Under the pieces are notes generated by a model. It was not told the DNA's origin and did no database searches. It saw only the letters and a program-made list of their open reading frames with translations. A DNA stretch of 64,000 nt from CAVPNY01 sp963706905 (lineage in GTDB: Bacteria > Chloroflexota > Anaerolineae > Anaerolineales > UBA4823). Below are positions 8,565 to 19,347 of this stretch, one piece after another. The translations under genes were made by a program, and so were the position numbers. Where the stretch lies: positions 372,001 through 436,000 of the forward strand of contig CAVPNY010000015.1 of assembly GCA_963706905.1 (NCBI GenBank), given 5' to 3'. Numbering within the stretch: position 1 is the stretch's first letter; each line of letters starts with the position of its first letter.

Positions 8565-9710
8565 TTATGTGATGCGGCGCAGAATGTCGAGAGCGTGGTG
8601 GGTGGCCCAGCGCGGTGCGTATTCCGGTGGTCCACCAAAAGGGCGGGAGAAGTCCTCATTCCCATGCGGGGTGATCAATACCAGACGGACTTCCTGGCGT
8701 TCGGCGCCTCGCACAATGTTCACCCCCAACCCAAGCTCAGCCCCGCGTGCCAGACGGTAGGCTTCAGTCCAACTAGATAAAGCCTCAGGATCGGTTAGCT
8801 CTCTCAGCACTTCCCCTCCTAGAAATGGGCCGTCACCGGAAGTCAAGCGGCGAGACAGTTCGCCGCGCAGGCCGGCCTCGACTACCGCCAACCGCCAACC
8901 TTTGGCTTTTAACGCCGCCAGTGCGACTTGCTCTAGAGTTTCTTGATCGGCGCCGTATATCCAGTCTCCCAGGCGTTGGCGAAGGGTTTGTTCAACCCCA
9001 GCGATCAGCTTATCAGCCTGTGTTTCGGTCTCGGCTTTGGCTGTGATCCGCACGTCCACCTGGCCTGAATGGGCTGCCAGTCCGACGGAAGGGTTGCTCA
9101 AGGATTTAAGATCGGCGATCTGGTCGTCAATTAGCGATTCACCAACTCCGGCGGTATGCAACACCCGCGCCTTGATCATGGAGCGCAATTCATAACGCTC
9201 ACGCAGATAAGGAATGACCGCATGTTGCATCAAGTATTCCATCTCGCGTGGCACACCTGGCAAAGCGATAATCGCACGCCCATCGATTTCGACAATGAAG
9301 GAGGGCGCAGTGCCGACGGGATTTTCAACCGGGATCGCCCCCTGGGGAATATATGCCTGGCGGCGGTTGTTTTCGGTGGGGATACGGCCATAACGCCTAA
9401 AGCGCGCCTGGATCTGGTCCCATAAATCCGGGCGAAACTCGGTGGGCACCCCGACTGCCATAGCGACCGCCTCACGGGTTGGGTCATCTACAGTCGGCCC
9501 CAATCCCCCGGTGGTGATGATGATCGTCGATCGCCCCACCCCCTCTTGGATGGCGAGGGCGATCCGTTCTGGATTATCCCCGACACTGGTGGTGCGGAAC
9601 AGGTCGATCCCGTAATCGCGCAGGCAGCGCGCCAGGTATTGGGCGTTGGTGTCGACAATCTCGCCTAATAAGATCTCAGTTCCGATGGTGATAATTTCTG
9701 CGTTTGGCAT
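8565..9710 (-). CDS. cinA: CinA-like protein with degenerate amidohydrolase domain
   Basis: A 381-residue CinA family protein. The N-terminal MoaB/MogA-like COG1058 domain (residues 1-170: IITIGTEILLGEIVDTN, TTGGLGPTVDDPTREAVA, LPGVPREME) is well conserved and in relatives acts as an ADP-ribose pyrophosphatase. The middle KH-like part follows. The C-terminal PncC-like domain (about 255-381) lacks the ESCTGG catalytic serine motif: the matching stretch reads AVVEAGLRGELSRRL. Nicotinamide-nucleotide deamidase activity is therefore unlikely. It is the first gene of a probable pair with the deaminase-CYTH gene. Confidence 0.88.
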   Translation of the reverse strand: MPNAEIITIGTEILLGEIVDTNAQYLARCLRDYGIDLFRTTSVGDNPERIALAIQEGVGRSTIIITTGGLGPTVDDPTREAVAMAVGVPTEFRPDLWDQIQARFRRYGRIPTENNRRQAYIPQGAIPVENPVGTAPSFIVEIDGRAIIALPGVPREMEYLMQHAVIPYLRERYELRSMIKARVLHTAGVGESLIDDQIADLKSLSNPSVGLAAHSGQVDVRITAKAETETQADKLIAGVEQTLRQRLGDWIYGADQETLEQVALAALKAKGWRLAVVEAGLRGELSRRLTSGDGPFLGGEVLRELTDPEALSSWTEAYRLARGAELGLGVNIVRGAERQEVRLVLITPHGNEDFSRPFGGPPEYAPRWATHHALDILRRIT

Positions 9711-9766
9711 CTTATCTTCTAAACTTATCTGAAGTTGGGAGCTTTTGACGAGTTGAGGCGCTGCTT

Positions 9767-10921
9767 TCAGACAACATTGTATTCCTGAATGAGCCGGCCT
9801 TCGCTAAAGCGTGCCAGGTCCAGAGCAGTGACATCAACGATCTGTGCCTTGCCGTCCAGGATGATTTCACTCATCAACTTGCCGGTGACCGGCCCATGCA
9901 TGAAGCCATGCCCGGAGAAACCGGCGCAGACATACAAGCCTTCCACGGGGGTAACACCAAAAATAGGATGGGCGTCGGGTGTGACTTCATATAGGCCAGC
10001 CCAATGGGATACCAGCCCGGCCTTTTCCAGGAAGGGCAGGCGAGCGGAGGCGGCTTCCAGGTGCACCAGCTCCCAATGGGTATCGATATCCTGATCGAAG
10101 CCCGGCGCCTGGCCTGGATTGGACATCCCGGTGAGTAAGCCTTCGCCTTCTCGGTGGAAATAAAGCGATTGGGCAAAGTCGATCACAAAGGGAAAATCGG
10201 GCGAGATTTCGGGTAACGGAGTGGTGGTGAGCATCTGCCGGCGTACCGGGGTTATGGGGATATTAACTCCTGCCATCCGGCCGATTAACCCAGCCCATGG
10301 TCCGGCCGCATTGACTACCCGCGGCGTGGCCACTGTTCCGGCGTTGGTCTCGACCGCGGTCACATATCCACCTGTCAGGTGTAATCCTGTTACTTCCACA
10401 TTGTTCAGCGCCAGTGCGCCCAGCCGGCTGGCAGCATGGATATAGCCCATCACTACCCCGTGTGGATCGACAAGACCATCTCCAGGGTTGTAAGTCGCCG
10501 CCAGGACATCCTCGAGGCGCATCAGGGGTAGCCGGCGTCGAACTTCCTCTCCGCTGAGCCACTCCGTTTTCACCCCCAGTTTGTTCTGCATTGCCAGAGT
10601 GTGCTTAAAAATAGCTACATCTTGCGGCGTAGTCAGGAAGATCAAATACCCGCACCGGCGAAAGTCAATCGCCTGACCGATCTCGGCCTCAAATTGTTCC
10701 AGCATCGGCAGGCTGGCCAGGGAGAGGCGGACATTGACCTCAGTGGAAAACTGGTAGCGCACCCCACCAGCGCAACGCCCGGTTGCTCCCTGGCCAAAAA
10801 AAGCGTCTTTTTCAAGCAAAAGCACATTCTTCTGGCCACGTGCGGCCAGGTGATAAGCGACACTGGCGCCCATGACGCCGCCGCCGATGATGACGATATC
10901 TGCTGTTTTGGGGAGAGACAT
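9767..10921 (-). CDS. FAD-dependent DAO-family oxidoreductase (sarcosine oxidase beta-like)
   Basis: A 384-residue flavoenzyme of the D-amino-acid oxidase fold. The N-terminal dinucleotide-binding motif IVIIGGGVMGASVAYHLA is at about 9-26, GRCAGGVRYQ near 48-57 and the C-terminal FAD block GLYVCAGFSGHGFMHGP near 335-351. It most resembles SoxB or D-proline/hydroxyproline dehydrogenase beta subunits, oxidising a secondary amine or D-amino acid to an imine. The neighbouring ornithine-cyclodeaminase-family gene on the same strand could reduce such an imine or act on the same amino acid. That pairing is inference. Confidence 0.85.
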   Translation of the reverse strand: MSLPKTADIVIIGGGVMGASVAYHLAARGQKNVLLLEKDAFFGQGATGRCAGGVRYQFSTEVNVRLSLASLPMLEQFEAEIGQAIDFRRCGYLIFLTTPQDVAIFKHTLAMQNKLGVKTEWLSGEEVRRRLPLMRLEDVLAATYNPGDGLVDPHGVVMGYIHAASRLGALALNNVEVTGLHLTGGYVTAVETNAGTVATPRVVNAAGPWAGLIGRMAGVNIPITPVRRQMLTTTPLPEISPDFPFVIDFAQSLYFHREGEGLLTGMSNPGQAPGFDQDIDTHWELVHLEAASARLPFLEKAGLVSHWAGLYEVTPDAHPIFGVTPVEGLYVCAGFSGHGFMHGPVTGKLMSEIILDGKAQIVDVTALDLARFSEGRLIQEYNVV

Positions 10922-11015
10922 ACGAATCAGTGTCCAGTGGTTGGTTGATATTTTTTAGTGTGGGACGTTCAATTTGTAGCCGGTGCCAGCCCTGGATGAG
11001 AGCTTGCTGTTAAGT

Positions 11016-12006
11016 TTACCAGGCAATTACCTGACCCAGCCCCAATTTCTGAGCATTTTGCAGCGCCAGGCGGGCTGCGGCCGCGTCTTGCACGGCGACG
11101 CCAACGGACTTAAACAAGGTGATTTGCGCTTCACTGGTTCGCCCTGGTTGCTTTTCGCTAACGATTTCGCCCAGCTCAGCATGAATGTGTCCTTTTGTGA
11201 TGAACCCTTTCTGGATAGGCTGAATCAAGTCACCTGCTTCGCTCAGGCAAGCGCTGCGTGAATCAACGATCAGCAGGGCGCGCTTCACTGTCTCTGGAGG
11301 AATTTCCTGCATATAGGGAGTATAGGCGCCCACGGCATTGATGTGAACACCTGGTTTCAAATCCTGATCAGAGAAAACTGGAGTGGTGGATGTGGTGGCG
11401 GTGCAGATCACATCTGCATCTGCAACAGCCTGAGCGGGGTTTTTAGCAATGCGCAGGTCAGGAGGGATCGGATCTTTCCCGGCCATCTCCCGCACGAAAT
11501 CCTCGGCCCGCGCAAGGATCGCTGTCGAAGATCCAGCCAGTCTTGATCGGGCGGACGGTGCACACCGCCTCCAATTGAGTACGGCCTTGCACCCCGGCTC
11601 CAAAAATAGCGACCACCTGGCTGTCTGGACGGGCAAGCAGGTCGGTAGCCGCGCCAGAGGCAGCCCCGGTGCGGAGAGCCGTCAGGGTGCTGCCTTCTAA
11701 TAAAGCGTAAGGCTTGCCTGTATTGGCTTCCAGGACTAACACCACGGCGTGGATCAGCGGTAACCCATTAGAGATATTGTGGGGAAAAAGAGAGACCACT
11801 TTCACCGCCAGTGCTTCACCATGCGCGTCGTTCAAGAATACAGGCATAAACAGGGTAACCGCCTCATGGGTGGGAACTGGCAGTTGGGTTCGCAGAGGTA
11901 GCTCAGCCTGCCCATTGGATAAAGCTGCGTAGGCGGCTTTCATCGCCTGGATAACTTCCACCATTGGGAGTGCCTGTAGGACTTCAGCGGCGCTGAGAAT
12001 GATCAT
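11016..12006 (-). CDS. ornithine cyclodeaminase / mu-crystallin family protein, frameshifted
   Basis: NAD(P)-dependent enzyme of the OCD family, which includes ornithine cyclodeaminase, alanine dehydrogenase and pyrroline-2-carboxylate reductase. The N-terminal frame (11458-12006) carries LSAAEVLQALPMVEVI and the Rossmann start VVAIFGAGVQGRTQLEA. The C-terminal frame (11016 to about 11520) carries RAEDFVREMAGKD, DADVICTATTSTTPVF and HINAVGAYTPYMQEIP. The frames meet near 11515-11525, and one surplus C in GATCCTT restores one product of about 330 residues. It is probably an assembly indel. It lies beyond the liv-operon terminator, so it is a separate unit. Confidence 0.8.
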
Positions 12007-12040
12007 TGGTAAAAGCCTTTATATCACATTCTGGCAGGAA

Positions 12041-12081
12041 AGAAAAAGCGCAGTGAAAAGGGCAAGGAAATCACCGCGCTT
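12041..12081 (-). terminator. intrinsic terminator of the liv operon
   Basis: Read on the minus strand, an 11-bp stem AAGCGCGGTGA / TCACTGCGCTT (one G-U pair) with a 14-base loop is followed by TTTTCTTT. It lies 71 bases after the livF stop and separates the liv operon from the OCD-family gene. Confidence 0.75.
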
Positions 12082-12151
12082 CCGGAACGAGTTTAATCAA
12101 CCAAAAAGGGTTATCAATCAGTGGATGAATCCAACCTCTTGAGCTGTCCGA

Positions 12152-12865
12152 TCAAGTGATCCCTAAATAAGCCTTTTGAACGGATTCATCGGCGCGAAGG
12201 TGTTCTGCAGAGCCGCTTAAGGAAATGGTTCCGGTCTCGATCACATAACCGCGGTTAGCGACCTGCAAAGCCATGCGCGCATTTTGTTCTACAAGCAAGA
12301 TCGTTGTACCGAGTTTATTCAAATCAACGATGGTCTCGAAGATGCTGTCCACCAGAACCGGAGCCAGACCCATGGAAGGTTCGTCCAGCAGCAGCACCTT
12401 GGGATCAGCCATCATTGCCCGCCCCATAGCCAGCATCTGCTGCTCTCCACCGCTCAGCGTTCCACCGACTTGCGTGCGACGTTCTTTCAAGCGCGGGAAA
12501 AGGGTGAACACCCGCTCTACGTTCTCGCTGAACCGTTTTTTATCTTTCTGCGTATAAGCCCCCATTTCCAGGTTTTCGGTGACGGTCAAGCGGGCGAAGA
12601 TGCGCCGACCTTCCGGGACTTGAACCACTCCCTTGGCCACAATTTCGTGGGCTTTCGTCCCTGCCAGGTCTTCACCGCTCAACTTGACTGAACCATCCCG
12701 TGGTTTCAACAAGCCGCTAATGGTATTGAGCGTGGTGGACTTCCCAGCCCCGTTGCCCCCGATCAGCGAGACGATTTCAGCCTGGTCGACCGAAAGCGAG
12801 ATGCCTTTCAGCGCATGAATGTGGCCGTAATAAGTGTGCACATTCTCAAGTTCAAGCAGCGCCAT
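12152..12865 (-). CDS. livF: branched-chain amino-acid ABC transporter ATPase LivF
   Basis: A 237-residue ABC ATPase of the LivF type, with Walker A GGNGAGKST at about 36-44, signature LSGGEQQ near 138, Walker B VLLLDEPSMGLAP near 158-170 and the switch His replaced in the usual LivF way (LLVEQNARMAL). It forms the ATPase pair with LivG on the inside of the membrane. It is the last gene of livKHMGF, 26 bases after livG and ahead of a strong terminator. Confidence 0.95.
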   Translation of the reverse strand: MALLELENVHTYYGHIHALKGISLSVDQAEIVSLIGGNGAGKSTTLNTISGLLKPRDGSVKLSGEDLAGTKAHEIVAKGVVQVPEGRRIFARLTVTENLEMGAYTQKDKKRFSENVERVFTLFPRLKERRTQVGGTLSGGEQQMLAMGRAMMADPKVLLLDEPSMGLAPVLVDSIFETIVDLNKLGTTILLVEQNARMALQVANRGYVIETGTISLSGSAEHLRADESVQKAYLGIT

Positions 12866-12891
12866 AGTATTTTTGCTCCATCCAGGTTAAG

Positions 12892-13692
12892 TCATGCTTC
12901 CGTTGAAGCGGCGGTAGTGAATTCACGGGCGCTCCCCTTACCGAGGTAAGCCTCGATCACAGTTGGGTTGCCCTGGATCTCCTTGGGCAGTCCCTCAGCG
13001 ATCTTGGCGCCGTAATCGAGCACGGTGATCAGCTCGGAAATACCCATCACCACCCGCATCTGGTGCTCGATCAGCAAGATTGTGATCCCCAGCTCGTCGC
13101 GTAAGCGCCGGATTAGCTCCATGGTAGCCTGGGTTTCGCTCGGATTCATCCCGGCGGTAGGTTCATCCAGGAGCAGCAGCTTGGGCCGGTTAGCCAGCGC
13201 CCGGGCGATCTCCAGGCGGCGCTGCGCGCCGTAGGGCAGGTTTTTCGCCAGCATATCTCCCTGACCGGCGAGATTGACAAATCCGAGCAGCCTGCGGGCT
13301 TCCGTCAAGGACTCGGCCTCTTCATTGAGCGTGCCCTTGGTATGTAAGATACCTCCCATCATGGTCGATTTCAGGTGCGGGTGCATGCCGACCAGGATGT
13401 TCTCGATAGCGGTCATATTCTTGAACAGGCGGATATTCTGATAGGTGCGGGCGATGCCCCGTTTGGCAACTCGATCGGGAGACATGCCGACAATCGGGTG
13501 ACCTTCCAGGAAGATTTCGCCTTCTTCAGGGGTATAGAAACCGGTGACACAGTTGAAGAAGGTGGTTTTCCCGGCGCCGTTGGGTCCGATGATGCTTTGG
13601 ATGGCCTGTTCTTTGACTTCCAGATCGATCTTTTGTAAGGCGTCCAGCCCACCGAAGCGTTTGGTGACTTTCTCTGCGGTTAAAACAGCCAT
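12892..13692 (-). CDS. livG: branched-chain amino-acid ABC transporter ATPase LivG
   Basis: A 266-residue LivG-type ATPase: Walker A GPNGAGKTT at about 37-45, the LivG-specific GIARTYQNIRLFKNMTA block near 80, signature LPYGAQRRLEIARAL and Walker B LLLLDEPTAGMNP. The start follows AGGAGAACAGC. It partners LivF. The C-terminus carries a short polar extension (GSAREFTTAASTEA) beyond the usual end. It sits directly downstream of the broken livM frames. Confidence 0.95.
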   Translation of the reverse strand: MAVLTAEKVTKRFGGLDALQKIDLEVKEQAIQSIIGPNGAGKTTFFNCVTGFYTPEEGEIFLEGHPIVGMSPDRVAKRGIARTYQNIRLFKNMTAIENILVGMHPHLKSTMMGGILHTKGTLNEEAESLTEARRLLGFVNLAGQGDMLAKNLPYGAQRRLEIARALANRPKLLLLDEPTAGMNPSETQATMELIRRLRDELGITILLIEHQMRVVMGISELITVLDYGAKIAEGLPKEIQGNPTVIEAYLGKGSAREFTTAASTEA

Positions 13693-13719
13693 GCTGTTCT
13701 CCTCATTCCTAATTACCGA

Positions 13720-15446
13720 TCACGCGGCAGCTCGGTGAAAGTTGCTGCGGCCGCCATATCTTCGATTGGGACGAGATCCTTCTGTCTCGGCCTCGTGCAG
13801 CTCAAGCTTGCGCCGCGCTTCCGGCCACAGGCCTTCCGGCCTTTGCAACATCATAAATACCAACGCCAGGCCATAGAACCACAAGCGATATTCCTGGAAC
13901 TCCGTCAGGATGCCCGGTAAGCCGACCAATACCAGGGCGCCAACGAAGACGCCCGGAATGCTGCCCATGCCGCCGATGATGATCAAGACCAAAACATTGA
14001 TCGAGACCAGGAAGGTCATGCTGTGCGGATAGACGGAGGTGAACTTGGCGGCGCCCAGGGTTCCTGCTAACCCAGCGAACAGGGCGCCGGTTGAAAAGGC
14101 CAACAGTTTGGTCAAGACCAGGTTGATGCCCATCGCCTGGGCGACATCTTCATCTTCACGGATCGCCATCCAGGATCGGCCCAGGCGCGATCCTTTCAAG
14201 CGCCAGGCGACGAAGGCCACGATGATGATCCCGATCACGATCAGGTAATACAAGGATTGGATTGAATCAAACCTCAAAGGCCCGATCTGACTGGTTGGGC
14301 GATGCCCTGAATGCCCTGGGTGCCACCCAGGGTGCCGCGCAGCCAGTCGGAGAGCGCCAGCAAGCGGACAATCTCGCCAAACCCCAGGGTGACGATGGCC
14401 AGGTAGTCGCCACGCATGCGCAGCACCGGTAATCCCAGCAGGATACCTGCCAGCCAGGCGGCCAGCAGGGCAAACGGCAAGGCCTGCCAGAAGGTCAAAT
14501 CAAAGAGACCCAGTCCTGGGGAGGTTAAGACGCCCATGGTATAGGCCCCAATGGCGTAGAAAGCGACATAACCCAGGATCCAAAAGACCGGCGAAACCGA
14601 CCACGATATTCAGGCCGAGACCCATCATAATGAAAAGGCCGGTGGTATCGAGAATTTCAGTGTAAAAGAGCCCCAGGATTTGCGGCAGCAAAGCGATCAG
14701 CAGACCCAGTCCCATGAACAGGATGATGCGCGTGGTTTTTTGCCGTTTAGGTGTTCGAGTGACCGGTGTACGTTTCTGGCGAGTGCTTGAGTAGTAGGAT
14801 AGACCCGCTGCAAGTACGAATATGATCGATTGCGCCGGATCAAAGATAGACCACTTTGGGCAAAGACAAGGGATCTCAGGATAGTGTAGAGCGGCTCTAC
14901 CTTGAATGACACTGATCAGCAGAATTTGGTCGCGCAGTGTACCCAGCACAACTACCCAGAGAATGCCTTGCGTTACTGGTTTGCGAAATCGTTCGGGAAT
15001 CAGGGTAATGCCCAGGCTGATCAAGGCCGCCAGGATGCACATTGATCGGAGGCATCAGCGCGCCAAGCGGGAAGGGGACCCCACGGGTGAGAAGATTAAA
15101 CAACGCTGGAGAGGCGTTGACGAACATTTCCCGCAGGTTGGTCGCGTTGCCAACGATGACCAGCAAAGTGAGCATTAACCCGCCCACCAGGCCGATCAGC
15201 GCGGTCATTCCCAGCCTGGGTTGCCCGGGACTGACCAGAGCTTCCCCGGATGGAGAGATAGGCGAACAGAAAGATCGGGAAGAGCAGGATCAATCGCCCA
15301 GGGAGATCAGGCCGCGGATAATGTCGTCATCGCTAAAGGCTTCCACCAAACCAACCAGGGATACCAAAATGGCGACTGCCTCCGGCAATGAGACCGCTAC
15401 GGAGAGATTGTTTCCAAACGGAAGAAGGATCTGTTTCTCATGCCAT
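13720..15446 (-). CDS. livM: branched-chain amino-acid ABC permease LivM, long form, multiply frameshifted
   Basis: One gene is spread over several frames that join end to end: near 15446-15300 (FGNNLSVAVSLPEAVAIL), 15293-15250 (LILLFPIFLFAYLS), 15208-15040 (LGMTALIGLVGGLMLT), 15042-14570, 14565-14280 (MRGDYLAIVTLGFGEIVRLL) and 14277-13720 (AIREDEDVAQAMGINL; GGMGSIPGVFVGA). At least six single-base shifts are needed. Apart from these the sequence is fully conserved, so assembly indels are more likely than decay. The N-terminal half is an extended membrane part longer than the roughly 300-residue classical LivM. The start is placed at ATG 15446 after TGAGGG, just past the livH stop. Confidence 0.75.
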
Positions 15447-15451
15447 ATCCC

Positions 15452-16515
<1,064 letters not shown>

Positions 16516-16618
16516 GCCAGGCCTCCTTGGTGGATAGTGTATGGTTTTTTCTGTAATTTACGGGCGTAGCCCCGCAAATTATAGAAAAATTGAAACATTA
16601 TCCCTTGGTGTGCAAAAT

Positions 16619-16649
16619 GGGAGGGGCGAAGGGAACCCTCGCCCCTCCC
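16619..16649 (-). terminator. stem-loop between livK and livH
   Basis: An 11-bp GC-rich stem (GGGAGGGGCGA / TCGCCCCTCCC) with a nine-base loop and ATTTT on its 3' side in the minus-strand transcript, 33 bases after livK. It probably lowers read-through into the membrane genes and protects livK mRNA. Confidence 0.65.
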
Positions 16650-16681
16650 TGCAGATCAATGGTGAGAAAGTCGATGGAGGC

Positions 16682-17905
16682 TTATGGCCAGACTTTCGTC
16701 GGAGGATACTCGCCAACGGAGTACTCGTATACGGCGATCTTGGGGTCGGCACAGTCACCGGTGGGGGTGCAGGTCAGATTGCCGGTCAGGCCGGTGAAAT
16801 CCTTGGTGGCGTACATGCAGTCCCGCAGCGCCTGGCGGCCGATCAGCATATCGCCGCCTTCCTTATCGCCAACGGCAACCTTCTCAACACAGGCCAGGAT
16901 CATATTCATGGCGTCATAGGCATGCGCATGGAAGATGCTCAGCGGCGCTGAACCGAATTTTGCCTCGTAGGCTGGCAAGAATTTGGCTTCATAATCCGGC
17001 CCGAATTTGGAGGTGTCGGGGCTGGAAACGAATACACCTTGAACTGCTTCGCCGGAGCCTTCCATCACGTCAGGCGAGAACATGCCGTCGGCGCCCATCT
17101 GGTAAACATTCTCCAATCCGGGGGTCTGGCTTCGCCTGGAGGATCAGCTGGGTGCCCGCCTGGATAAAGATCGGGTGATAGATCAGCTCAGGAGCGCCAG
17201 CCGCAATGCTGGTCAGCACGCCGCTCATGTCAGTCTGGTCGGGGGCGACGGCTTCCTGGGCAGTGATCTCGCCGCCCAGTTTCTTGAATGTCTTCAGCGA
17301 AGACCGCCTGAAGTCGCTCTGCATAAATGCTGCCATCATGGATGGTGGCGGCTTTCTTCACACCTAGCTTCTCCCAGGCGAATTGAGCCGCAGCCGCGCC
17401 CTGCACGGCGTCGCTGTGGGCGGTGCGCAGGTAACCCGGGTGGTTGTTCTCATTGCCTGCCGTGGTCAGGTCTGGGGCAGTGTTGGAAGCTGAAATGACA
17501 GTAAAGCCAGCCGTGGACCACAATGGCATGGCCGACCCGCGCTGCGCTCGAGCAGGATGTTCCGATAACCGCGACGACGGTGGGATCGGCTGCCAGCTTG
17601 GTGCCAGCCGCTTGCCCGCCTTCCGCAGAGCACAGTTCGTCCTCGCCGTCAAACTTGATATCGTGACCCAGTACTTTGCCGCCTTTGTCATCGACGGCGA
17701 TCTCAGCCCCGTTGCGGCTGTCGATGCCCAGGGTGGCATCCGCGCCAGAGGTCACCATAGCGTAGGCTATATGGACAGGGTCGCCTGCTTTTACATCTAC
17801 GCAGCCGATCGAGTCGGTGCACTCTGCCGCGGCAGGCGCGCAGGCAGCTATCAGCATGCTTAGCACCATTAGTGTAGAAATGATAAACAAAATTCTCTTC
17901 TTCAT
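16682..17905 (-). CDS. livK: branched-chain amino-acid ABC substrate-binding lipoprotein LivK, frameshifted
   Basis: Extracellular type-I periplasmic-binding protein. It has a lipoprotein signal with LIAAC lipobox at about 17-21, then PVHIAYAMVTSGADATLGID, VVAVIGTSCSSA and later FVSSPDTSKFGPDYEAKF and GNLTCTPTGDCADPKIAVYEY. Four frames join near 17530, 17290 and 17120 by single-base shifts (surplus C, surplus A, and a shift in a C5 run), giving about 407 residues, the normal size. The cysteine pair near the C-terminus is common in this group. It is first in the liv operon, preceded by a long leader with an isolated strong Shine-Dalgarno sequence and followed by a stem-loop. Confidence 0.82.
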
Positions 17906-18015
17906 TTTGCTTTCCTCCTCAGGAAAGATCAGGATAGGTCCCGCGTGAACGGGTTTCGTGAATTTGACGCGAAAAATGGGGAATAGAAAGGTACTTACTC
18001 GACCAGCTCGCCAGG

Positions 18016-18027
18016 CATCACCTCCTT
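18016..18027 (-). promoter_or_regulatory. isolated perfect Shine-Dalgarno in livK leader
   Basis: AAGGAGGTGATG on the minus strand matches the 16S 3' end almost fully, yet lies 110 bases before the livK start, which has its own site (CCTGAGGAGGAAAGC). The only start codon next to it is too close and opens a 7-codon frame. I read it as an mRNA-stabilising ribosome-binding element. The rest of the 17906-18269 gap holds the livK promoter, an AT-rich stretch (18085-18110) and the start region of the divergent membrane gene. Confidence 0.4.
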
Positions 18028-18053
18028 CGTAACTGATAGTTCGTACTTGCCCA

Positions 18054-18062
18054 ACTATAACA
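18054..18062 (-). promoter_or_regulatory. extended -10 promoter for livK operon
   Basis: TGTTATAGT on the minus strand is a TGn-extended -10 box, about 150 bases before livK. No -35 is evident, which extended -10 promoters tolerate. Confidence 0.4.
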
Positions 18063-18255
18063 CCAGATCAGGGATAAGGTTGCGGATTAAATTAAAAAAT
18101 TTCGGGTACTTTTCCCTATCGGCGGTTAATAGATGATTTTACTGATTTGAAATAGGATGTCAAGGGAAAAGGGGGACTTTAATGATTATTCGTCGGAATT
18201 CATCATTCCCGCTGAACCCGCCTGGGTGGTGGGATCATTCTAGGCAAACCCCATA

Positions 18256-18264
18256 TGGTAAAAT
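18256..18264 (+). promoter_or_regulatory. extended -10 promoter next to GTG start
   Basis: TGGTAAAAT ends five bases before the GTG at 18270 and no ribosome site is present, so a leaderless transcript is plausible. Confidence 0.4.
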
Positions 18265-18269
18265 GAGAT

Positions 18270-19283
18270 GTGCTCGATAAACCCAGCATGAATCGCAGTG
18301 ATGTATCTGTCTTGCCGCCAACGCCCAGCCTGGTGCGGTCTATCCGCGCTGGTTTTGATGCGATCGCAAACCACTTCCTGCTGATCGCTTTCCCACTGGT
18401 ACTGGATTTATTTCTTTGGCTGGGACCACATCTGAGAATCACTACCCTGACCAGGTCGCTCACCGATCAATTGTTCGCCTTATATCAAAGCCAGGACCCA
18501 AGCCTGAGTGAGAATTTGCGGATCAGCCAGGAGGCTTGGCGGTTGATCGCTGAACAATTCAACCTGATGGTTATCCTGCGGGCTTACCCGGTTGGGATCC
18601 CCAGTTTGCTGGTGGGGCGTCTGCCGATTGCTAATCCTCTGGGAGCGCCGCAGTCATTGGAAATATTTTCTTCTGTACAGGCTGTACTCGTCTGGCTTCT
18701 CCTTGTCCTGGTTGGTCTCCTTTTAGGTACGCTTTATTTTGCAGTGGTGGCCCAAGCTACCCTGGAAGGCAAAGTTGACTGGAGTCAGGCAATTCATCGA
18801 TGGCCCTGGTCAAGTCTTCAGATTATTATTTTGGCCTTGTTACTGGCAGGAATACTTCTGGTGATCTGCGTCCCGGGGAGCTTCCTCATAGCACTGGTCA
18901 TGTTTGGGAGCCTTTCTTTTGGACAATGTGCACTATTACTCTTCGCCGGATTTATCTTTTGGTTGTTCATGCCCCTGGTTTTCTCGCCGCATGGAATTTT
19001 TGTTTATCAGTACAATGTCATTACTTCACTCAAAACTAGTATCAATCTGGTAAGGCGTACTCTACCAGGTACGGTCTTATTTGTTTTGGCGGCTTTCTTG
19101 ATCAGCAAGGGATTGGATATCCTCTGGTTGGCTCCTGCGGAAACATCCTGGTTAATGCTGGTCGGAATTCTTGGGCACGCGTTTATCGCCACCAGTATAT
19201 TGGCATCGAGTTTCGCCTACTACCGGGATGCTGACCGCTGGACACGGCAGGTAATGGACGCTAAGGCAGCAAATTCGGCGTAA
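18270..19283 (+). CDS. integral membrane protein of unknown function
   Basis: I do not recognise a named family. The 337 residues contain about six hydrophobic segments: near 38-53 (FLLIAFPLVLDLFLWL), 135-160, 180-210, 215-240, 265-282 and 290-315. A soluble loop at about 60-130 between the first two is predicted to lie on one face. The C-terminus is charged (YYRDADRWTRQVMDAK). The GTG at 18270 directly follows an extended -10 box. An ATG at 18288 is an alternative start. It precedes gyrB by 64 bases and may be co-transcribed with it. Confidence 0.7.
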   Translation: MLDKPSMNRSDVSVLPPTPSLVRSIRAGFDAIANHFLLIAFPLVLDLFLWLGPHLRITTLTRSLTDQLFALYQSQDPSLSENLRISQEAWRLIAEQFNLMVILRAYPVGIPSLLVGRLPIANPLGAPQSLEIFSSVQAVLVWLLLVLVGLLLGTLYFAVVAQATLEGKVDWSQAIHRWPWSSLQIIILALLLAGILLVICVPGSFLIALVMFGSLSFGQCALLLFAGFIFWLFMPLVFSPHGIFVYQYNVITSLKTSINLVRRTLPGTVLFVLAAFLISKGLDILWLAPAETSWLMLVGILGHAFIATSILASSFAYYRDADRWTRQVMDAKAANSA

Positions 19284-19347
19284 TTGAACATTCAATCAGC
19301 ATCTGTTCCAGTGACATCTTACTGAATCTATTGTGTTGGAGGTTTGA

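Noticed and set aside
17995..18018. Leader peptide of seven codons upstream of livK
   Set aside because: Its ATG lies two bases from the GGAGG core, too close for initiation, and the peptide has no run of regulatory codons.
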